Shown here: piece by piece, positions 6,561 to 10,405 of the stretch
How positions within the stretch are numbered: position 1 is the stretch's first letter
Layout of the letters: the number at the start of each line of letters is the position of its first letter
Origin: Zoogloeaceae bacterium
GTDB lineage: Bacteria > Pseudomonadota > Gammaproteobacteria > Burkholderiales > Rhodocyclaceae
Reading direction: 5' to 3'
Assembly (NCBI GenBank): GCA_031273145.1
Contig: JAISSL010000033.1
Location: 1 to 10,405, forward strand
Length of the DNA: 10,405 nt
Notes under the pieces: generated by a model
What the model was told of the DNA's origin: nothing
What the model saw: the letters and a program-made list of their open reading frames with translations, nothing else
Database searches by the model: none
Position numbers and translations under genes: made by a program

Positions 6561-6612
6561 TTCTCCGACTTTGAATCTGGCGATTATCTCTGTAACCGCC
6601 CGCCAAAGTCAA
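6561..6612 (-). promoter_or_regulatory. Promoter and ribosome binding site of the pepA operon
   Basis: On the - strand, TTGACT (6612-6607) and GATAAT (6588-6583), each 5 of 6 to consensus, are 18 bp apart. A start near 6576 would give a short leader containing GGAGAA (6566-6561), seven bases before the GTG. This promoter probably drives the whole pepA-holC-acidic-recJ run. It occupies the gap to lptF, so the divergent units share 87 bp of control region. No equally good promoter for lptF is visible there. Confidence 0.7.
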
Positions 6613-6642
6613 AGATTATGCCTTTGCCCATATCTGCCTTTC

Positions 6643-7773
6643 ATGATTTTTGACCACGCCGCCCGTCGTGAATTCGCCCATGCCGCCAGCGGTATTTTCG
6701 TCGCGCTGTTTGCCATCCTCATTTCCGTCCAGTTGATTCGCCTTCTGAGCGAAGCGGCAGGCGGACGCCTTGCGGCGGAAGCGGTGCTGGCGCTTCTGGG
6801 ATTTGCCGCCCTGCGTTTTCTCTCGATTTTGTTGTCGCTCACCCTGTTCATGGCGGTTCTGCTGCCGCTTTCCCGCGTCTATCGGGATTCCGAGATGGTG
6901 GTCTGGTTTTCTTCCGGCGTTGCGCTGACCGACTGGTTTCGCCCCGTTTTTCGCTTTGCCTTGCCCATTGTGCTGGCGATTGCGCTGCTTTCCATGTTCC
7001 TTTCGCCCTGGGCGGTCTTGCAGAGCGCCAATTACCGAAGCCAGATCGAAGCGAAAATCAACAGCCTGCCCCTGTCTCCCGGCGTCTTTCGGGAAGTGAC
7101 CTCCGGCAGCCACGCGCCACGGGTATTTTTTGTGGAAAAGGTGGATGAAAAGACGGCCTCATTCGGCAATATTTTTACCAGTACCGTTCAGGACGGGCGG
7201 CTTGGGGTCGTCGTCGCCAGCAACGGGCAGCAGGAAATCATGGAAAACGGCGACCGCTTCCTGATGCTGGATAAGGGACATCGCTATGAAGTAGAGCCGG
7301 GGACGCCGGAATTCCGCATCATGGAATTCGAGCGGTATGGCGTGCGGATTGAAGAAGCAAAACCGCCGGAACAAGATGATTCGCCCCGCCACCGGCTCAT
7401 CTGGAAACTTTCCAAGGATAATGCGCGTGAAGCGGGCGAACTGATTTGGCGTCTGGGACAGCCCATTGCCGCGCTGATGCTCGCCTTGCTGGCGGTGCCG
7501 CTTTCCTTTGTCAATCCTCGCGCCGCGCATTCGACGAACCTGATCCTTGCCATTGCCGCCTTTGCCCTTTACAACAACCTGCTTTCCATCAGCCAGGCCT
7601 GGGTGGCGCGGGGACTGTTTCCCTTCTGGCCGATGTTCCTCTTCCCGCATTGCCTGATGCTGCTGATTCTGATGCTGCTGCTCTATCGGCGGATAGCGGT
7701 GTTTCTGCCGGATCGCTTTTCGTTCTTCCGCATGTTCCAGAAGGCCAGCGCGGCAAAGGCGACGCAATCATGA
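6643..7773 (+). CDS. lptF: LPS export ABC transporter permease LptF
   Basis: The 376-residue inner-membrane protein (E. coli 366) is half of the LptB2FG membrane core that extracts LPS from the inner membrane and passes it to LptC. The start 'MIFDHAARREFAHAASGIFV' resembles betaproteobacterial LptF. Three N-terminal helices lie at about 13-34, 48-75 and 102-125, a periplasmic beta-jellyroll at about 135-245, and three C-terminal helices at about 274-292, 299-318 and 331-350. 'RDSEMVVWFSSG' (81-92) is the coupling-helix region and 'VPLSFVNPR' (285-293) is also family-typical. No Shine-Dalgarno sequence precedes the ATG; no other in-frame start lies close by. Its TGA overlaps the lptG ATG. An essential function is expected. 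lptB, lptC and lptA are not in the window. Confidence 0.95.
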   Translation: MIFDHAARREFAHAASGIFVALFAILISVQLIRLLSEAAGGRLAAEAVLALLGFAALRFLSILLSLTLFMAVLLPLSRVYRDSEMVVWFSSGVALTDWFRPVFRFALPIVLAIALLSMFLSPWAVLQSANYRSQIEAKINSLPLSPGVFREVTSGSHAPRVFFVEKVDEKTASFGNIFTSTVQDGRLGVVVASNGQQEIMENGDRFLMLDKGHRYEVEPGTPEFRIMEFERYGVRIEEAKPPEQDDSPRHRLIWKLSKDNAREAGELIWRLGQPIAALMLALLAVPLSFVNPRAAHSTNLILAIAAFALYNNLLSISQAWVARGLFPFWPMFLFPHCLMLLILMLLLYRRIAVFLPDRFSFFRMFQKASAAKATQS

Positions 7774-8861
7774 AACTCTACGAGCGCCATATTTCCCGCG
7801 AAGTCATTCAGGCCATCCTGCTGGTGCTTTTGGCGTTCATTGTGCTCTTTGCCTTTTTCGACAGCATCGAGAGCCTGAAAAGCGTGGGGCGCGGCAAGTT
7901 CGGGGTGGGTCATGCCTTTGCCTACGTTGGGCTACGTCTGCCGGGACTGGTATATGAACTTTTGCCCATTGCCGTTCTGATCGGCGCGCTGTATGCGCTT
8001 TCCACGCTGGCGCGGCATTCTGAAATCACGGTGCTGCGCGCTTCCGGCATGAGTTCCGGCAAACTTCTTTTTCTGCTCTTCAAGGTGGCGGGCGTGTTTG
8101 CCCTTATCGCCCTGTTGCTGGGGGAGACCCTGGTTCCGCCTTCCGAGCGGATGGCTTTGGAGATGCGCTCCCGCGCCATTTACAACATCGTGGTGAAGGG
8201 ATTTGTTTCCGGTTTGTGGATCAAGGATGGATACGCTTTTGTCAATATCGGCACGGTCGAATCCAATACCGAATTGGCGAATATCCGCATTTACCAGTTC
8301 GACGCCGTGAATCAACTGAAACATGTCATGGAAGCCAAACATGGCCGCCATCTCGAAACGGGCAGATGGCAGCTTTCCGATATTTCCCGCACCGTGCTGG
8401 AGATGGGAGAGGCGGGGGAACAACCGCACGCCCGCGTCGAAAAAGAAGCGGAAATAGAGTGGCATTCCGCCCTGACCCCGGACATCATTGCGCTGGTCAT
8501 GATGCCGCCGGATCGCATGTCGCTCATCAGTCTGGCGACGTATCTGCGTCATCTTTCCGGCAACCGGCAGAAAACCGAAAATTATGAAATCGCGCTCTGG
8601 AAGAAGTTTTTTTATCCGGCGGCCTCGCTGGTCATGATTGCGCTGGCGATGCCTTTTGGCTACGCGCATGGGCGGATGAGCGGAGTCAGCCTGCAAATTT
8701 TCGGCGGAGTAATGGTTGGAGTGCTGTTTCACATGCTGAACGGCCTGTTTTCCAGCCTGGGCGTTTTACGCGGCTGGCCGCCTCTGCTGGCGGCGGCGCT
8801 GCCTTCCATCATCTTTCTCTCGGTCGCGCTTGGGATGCTCTGGCGCATGGAAAGGCGCTAA
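7770..8861 (+). CDS. lptG: LPS export ABC transporter permease LptG
   Basis: The 363-residue partner of LptF (E. coli LptG 360) has the same plan. Helices lie at about 13-30, 60-80 and 98-120, a periplasmic jellyroll at about 130-245, and helices at about 276-297, 305-330 and 336-357. 'EITVLRASGMS' (85-95) is the coupling helix contacting LptB. 'KKFFYPAASLVMIALAMPFG' (278-297) is typical of LptG helix 4. The ATG overlaps the lptF TGA (ATGA, 7770-7773), so the two subunits are made together, as expected for a 1:1 pair. A weak AAAGG lies about ten bases upstream. The gene is complete and ends 53 bp before the tandem palindromes. Confidence 0.95.
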   Translation: MKLYERHISREVIQAILLVLLAFIVLFAFFDSIESLKSVGRGKFGVGHAFAYVGLRLPGLVYELLPIAVLIGALYALSTLARHSEITVLRASGMSSGKLLFLLFKVAGVFALIALLLGETLVPPSERMALEMRSRAIYNIVVKGFVSGLWIKDGYAFVNIGTVESNTELANIRIYQFDAVNQLKHVMEAKHGRHLETGRWQLSDISRTVLEMGEAGEQPHARVEKEAEIEWHSALTPDIIALVMMPPDRMSLISLATYLRHLSGNRQKTENYEIALWKKFFYPAASLVMIALAMPFGYAHGRMSGVSLQIFGGVMVGVLFHMLNGLFSSLGVLRGWPPLLAAALPSIIFLSVALGMLWRMERR

Positions 8862-8914
8862 TTGCCTTGAGCCGATTTAACGAGGTCTCGTCATTCTGGA
8901 AGGCGTGCCTTGTT

Positions 8915-8956
8915 TTACTCAATACATTGAGTAATTTTACTCAGTGCATTGAGTAA
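8915..8956. promoter_or_regulatory. Two tandem 20-bp palindromes, possible double operator
   Basis: Copy 1 (8915-8934) is TTACTCAATACATTGAGTAA, with perfect 9-bp arms around a 2-bp centre. Copy 2 (8937-8956) is TTACTCAGTGCATTGAGTAA, with one arm mismatch. Centres are 22 bp apart, about two helical turns, so two dimers would sit on the same DNA face. Size and symmetry suit a TetR- or MarR-type dimer, which is inference. The pair lies in the 237-bp space between the ends of the convergent genes lptG and the zinc-ribbon gene, an unusual place for an operator. The AT-rich stems with TTTT after copy 1 could instead stop transcription weakly. Apart from the palindromes, 8862-9098 holds a nested inverted repeat (9035-9077) and no supported gene. 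Confidence 0.5.
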
Positions 8957-9098
8957 ATGGTGCAACAGGTCACGCAAACACTGTGTCTGCAAGACTGGAA
9001 ACCTGCCGCTATTTTTGGGATGAAGCCAGGCTCAGGGCGGTACTGGAAGGCAGGGCGAATGGATGCCCAAACCGCCCGCCCATACAGGTCTGAGCGGT

Positions 9099-9626
9099 TC
9101 AATTGACGAAGGTGTTTTTTACACGCTTCGACTTCAGCGTGTAGGGAATCCATATCGCCGCAACGATTAATCCAAGGACTCCTCCGATTCCGCCAAGTAT
9201 CCAAGCAGAACTTTCTCTTCCACTGTAGATGCCTATGTTGGCGCCACTGATAGCTGCGGTAACAGCATTCGCCACCATAAAGACGATGAAGACAGTGGGA
9301 AATTTACGCGATTTTGTGAAAAAGAGATAAATCGCGAATCCACACAGGACGAGAGCGAGCAAGTTGGCAGGTACATACAACACTATTGACTTTAATAAAA
9401 AGCCCGCTGAAATGTGGAGGCAATAGACTGGGACACAGATTACCAGCCCGATGCCCACGAGAATCAGCCAACCGCCCAACCCTGTGAGTTCCGGCTGAGT
9501 ATTTTCGTACTCAGCACCGCCTGACTGTTGGAATGATTGTGTCTGTGCGGTTTGTACCGGGCTTCCACAAGAAGGACAGAATGCGCTGTTGTCTGGACAT
9601 TGTTGCCCACATTTTGAGCAGAACAT
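9099..9626 (-). CDS. Zinc-ribbon and DUF2569-type membrane protein
   Basis: This 175-residue protein opens with a rubredoxin-like zinc ribbon. Cysteines C3 and C6 ('CSKC') and C17 and C20 ('CPSC') form CxxC-x10-CxxC. A Gln/Ser-rich linker (25-46) follows, then four membrane helices at about 50-70, 81-104, 110-130 and 143-163. 'LGGWLILVGIGLVI' (50-63) and the tail 'WIPYTLKSKRVKNTFV' (159-174) match what I remember of DUF2569, whose function is unknown. The start is fixed by AAAGGAG seven bases before the ATG and by the zinc ribbon beginning at residue 3; a longer frame to 9743 has no such support. It is 129 bp downstream of the next gene on the same strand and may be cotranscribed with it. Confidence 0.85.
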   Translation of the reverse strand: MFCSKCGQQCPDNSAFCPSCGSPVQTAQTQSFQQSGGAEYENTQPELTGLGGWLILVGIGLVICVPVYCLHISAGFLLKSIVLYVPANLLALVLCGFAIYLFFTKSRKFPTVFIVFMVANAVTAAISGANIGIYSGRESSAWILGGIGGVLGLIVAAIWIPYTLKSKRVKNTFVN

Positions 9627-9633
9627 GATATGA

Positions 9634-9640
9634 CTCCTTT
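9634..9640 (-). promoter_or_regulatory. Ribosome binding site of the zinc-ribbon gene
   Basis: AAAGGAG on the - strand with a 7-base spacer to the ATG at 9626. It is among the strongest Shine-Dalgarno sequences in the window and decides this start against longer in-frame alternatives. Confidence 0.8.
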
Positions 9641-9687
9641 GCGTGGATGAAAAATGGTTAGAGGCTGGCGAGAACGCGCATGGCAGA

Positions 9688-9704
9688 GCCGGATTTTTTC
9701 CGGC
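9688..9704. repeat. Short hairpin between the two right-hand genes
   Basis: GCCGGA (9688-9693) and TCCGGC (9699-9704) form a perfect 6-bp stem around five T. The T-run is in the loop, not after the stem, so it is not a standard terminator. It lies in the leader of the zinc-ribbon gene, 52 bases downstream of the upstream gene's stop, and could adjust mRNA stability. Confidence 0.4.
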
Positions 9705-9755
9705 GCATGAGCGACAAAAATTTTGCAAGCCCCGTGTTCGCAATTCAGATGGTTT

Positions 9756-10405
9756 TCATTTGCTATCCGCAGGATTTGCGGGCCGGTTCAGGACGTGGGG
9801 AAAATCGTGTTTCTGTCCCATCAGTAGCCGCCCAAATTCGTTCAAAAAGCGCATGTCCATCGGCGCTTCTGGTGGCAGTAGCCAGGTTAGGCGTCCCAAC
9901 CGCTCCAGATTGTTCGACTCACAGCGAAGCCGCCCATCCTCTGGATTTCCCACCCAGCGAACATGCGTTTTGATTTCCTGATGAATGATGAACTGTAGCT
10001 TCTCCAGAACCCCACGGTTTTCATGAAAGACTTTCTTGACATCAACCGTCAACCCCAGGTCGAATAATTTTTTCTGAAACGATTCGGCTGATTCGCTTCC
10101 GCGTTCCAGGCAAAGCGGCTGCGTGGTCTCGCTTGCCAGCCGGTAGGTCAGGGTGACGCTTTCCATTTCGGCAGTCGCCGTGTGTATGGTCGTGCTGCGG
10201 TAATCCACATTTCCGTTCTGCCAGGTGAGATTCCTGAATGCCTGTCCCTCGGCAAGCGGAAAAACGCGGGGAATGACAGGTTTCAAAATGTTGAGCTGCT
10301 GCACCAGCTCGTTCAAAAAGGCAAAAATACGGCGAAACGACGCATCCAGTCGCGCCTGCATCTGTAGCGCCACCTGCTTTTTCTGTTCCCGTTCGCTCAG
10401 GGTTT
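9756..10405 (-). CDS. Unrecognised soluble protein, 3' portion (runs off the right edge)
   Basis: The reading frame is open from the right edge to TGA 9758-9756, showing the last 215 residues; the true start lies outside. A GTG at 10373 could be read as a start, but the frame continues upstream as '...TLSEREQKKQVALQMQARL', a plausible helix, so I treat the gene as partial. No signal peptide or membrane helix is visible. The visible part starts with an amphipathic helix ('FRRIFAFLNELVQQLNILK'). A mixed alpha/beta region follows, with 'HQEIKTHVRWVGNPEDGRLR' and 'LGRLTWLLPPEAPMDMRF' near the C-terminus. I do not recognise the family. Codon choice looks native. It is followed on the same strand by the zinc-ribbon gene. 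Confidence 0.75.
   Translation of the reverse strand, partial: TLSEREQKKQVALQMQARLDASFRRIFAFLNELVQQLNILKPVIPRVFPLAEGQAFRNLTWQNGNVDYRSTTIHTATAEMESVTLTYRLASETTQPLCLERGSESAESFQKKLFDLGLTVDVKKVFHENRGVLEKLQFIIHQEIKTHVRWVGNPEDGRLRCESNNLERLGRLTWLLPPEAPMDMRFLNEFGRLLMGQKHDFPHVLNRPANPADSK

Noticed and set aside
5152..6642. Long + strand open frame antisense to pepA that runs in frame into lptF
   Set aside because: It is the mirror of GC-rich pepA codons. The translated text is low-quality, and the real lptF begins at ATG 6643 with the family N-terminus.
8915..8956. Palindrome pair as the start of a CRISPR array or insertion-sequence ends
   Set aside because: Only two copies, separated by 2 bp instead of a spacer, with no transposase or cas gene and no target duplication.
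8941..9204. 87-codon - strand frame across the palindromes and the end of the zinc-ribbon gene
   Set aside because: It overlaps the well-supported zinc-ribbon gene in another frame, is Cys/Arg-rich and has no ribosome site.
9688..9704. GCCGGA-T5-TCCGGC as intrinsic terminator
   Set aside because: The T-run is in the loop and neither strand has a T tail after the stem.

Overview
The window looks like chromosomal DNA of a betaproteobacterium. The LptF/LptG and DinB proteins read like betaproteobacterial family members, the pepA-holC block lies divergent to lptFG, and a short 'WIPAYAG'-type intergenic repeat is present. I would not name an order or genus. Most of the content is ordinary housekeeping. 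I see no phage, insertion sequence, CRISPR array or defence system.

Layout from left to right. Bases 1-118 are the 3' end of a + strand gene, probably a CPBP (CAAX-protease-like) membrane protein. After a gap holding one hairpin comes a complete tRNA-Lys(UUU) with a good promoter. Its intrinsic terminator lies inside the 3' end of the convergent dinB gene (DNA polymerase IV, - strand). dinB has its own sigma70-like promoter. A REP-like hairpin repeat separates it from a small four-helix membrane protein gene of unknown function that looks more AT-rich than its neighbours.

The centre is a tightly packed leftward operon: pepA (leucyl aminopeptidase), holC (DNA polymerase III chi), an acidic low-complexity protein gene and recJ (5'-3' ssDNA exonuclease). 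pepA/holC and holC/acidic gene overlap by ATGA, and recJ follows after 17 bp. The small membrane protein gene may be its tail. pepA most likely starts at a GTG (6555) behind a good Shine-Dalgarno sequence, with a sigma70-like promoter just upstream. Divergently, lptF and lptG (also ATGA-coupled) encode the membrane half of the LPS export ABC transporter LptB2FG.

Right of lptG is a non-coding stretch with two tandem 20-bp palindromes set 22 bp apart, which resemble a double operator. Then come two leftward genes: a zinc-ribbon plus DUF2569-type membrane protein, and the 3' part of an unrecognised soluble protein that runs off the right edge. The palindrome pair, the acidic protein in the replication/repair operon, and the terminator embedded in dinB are the observations most worth following.
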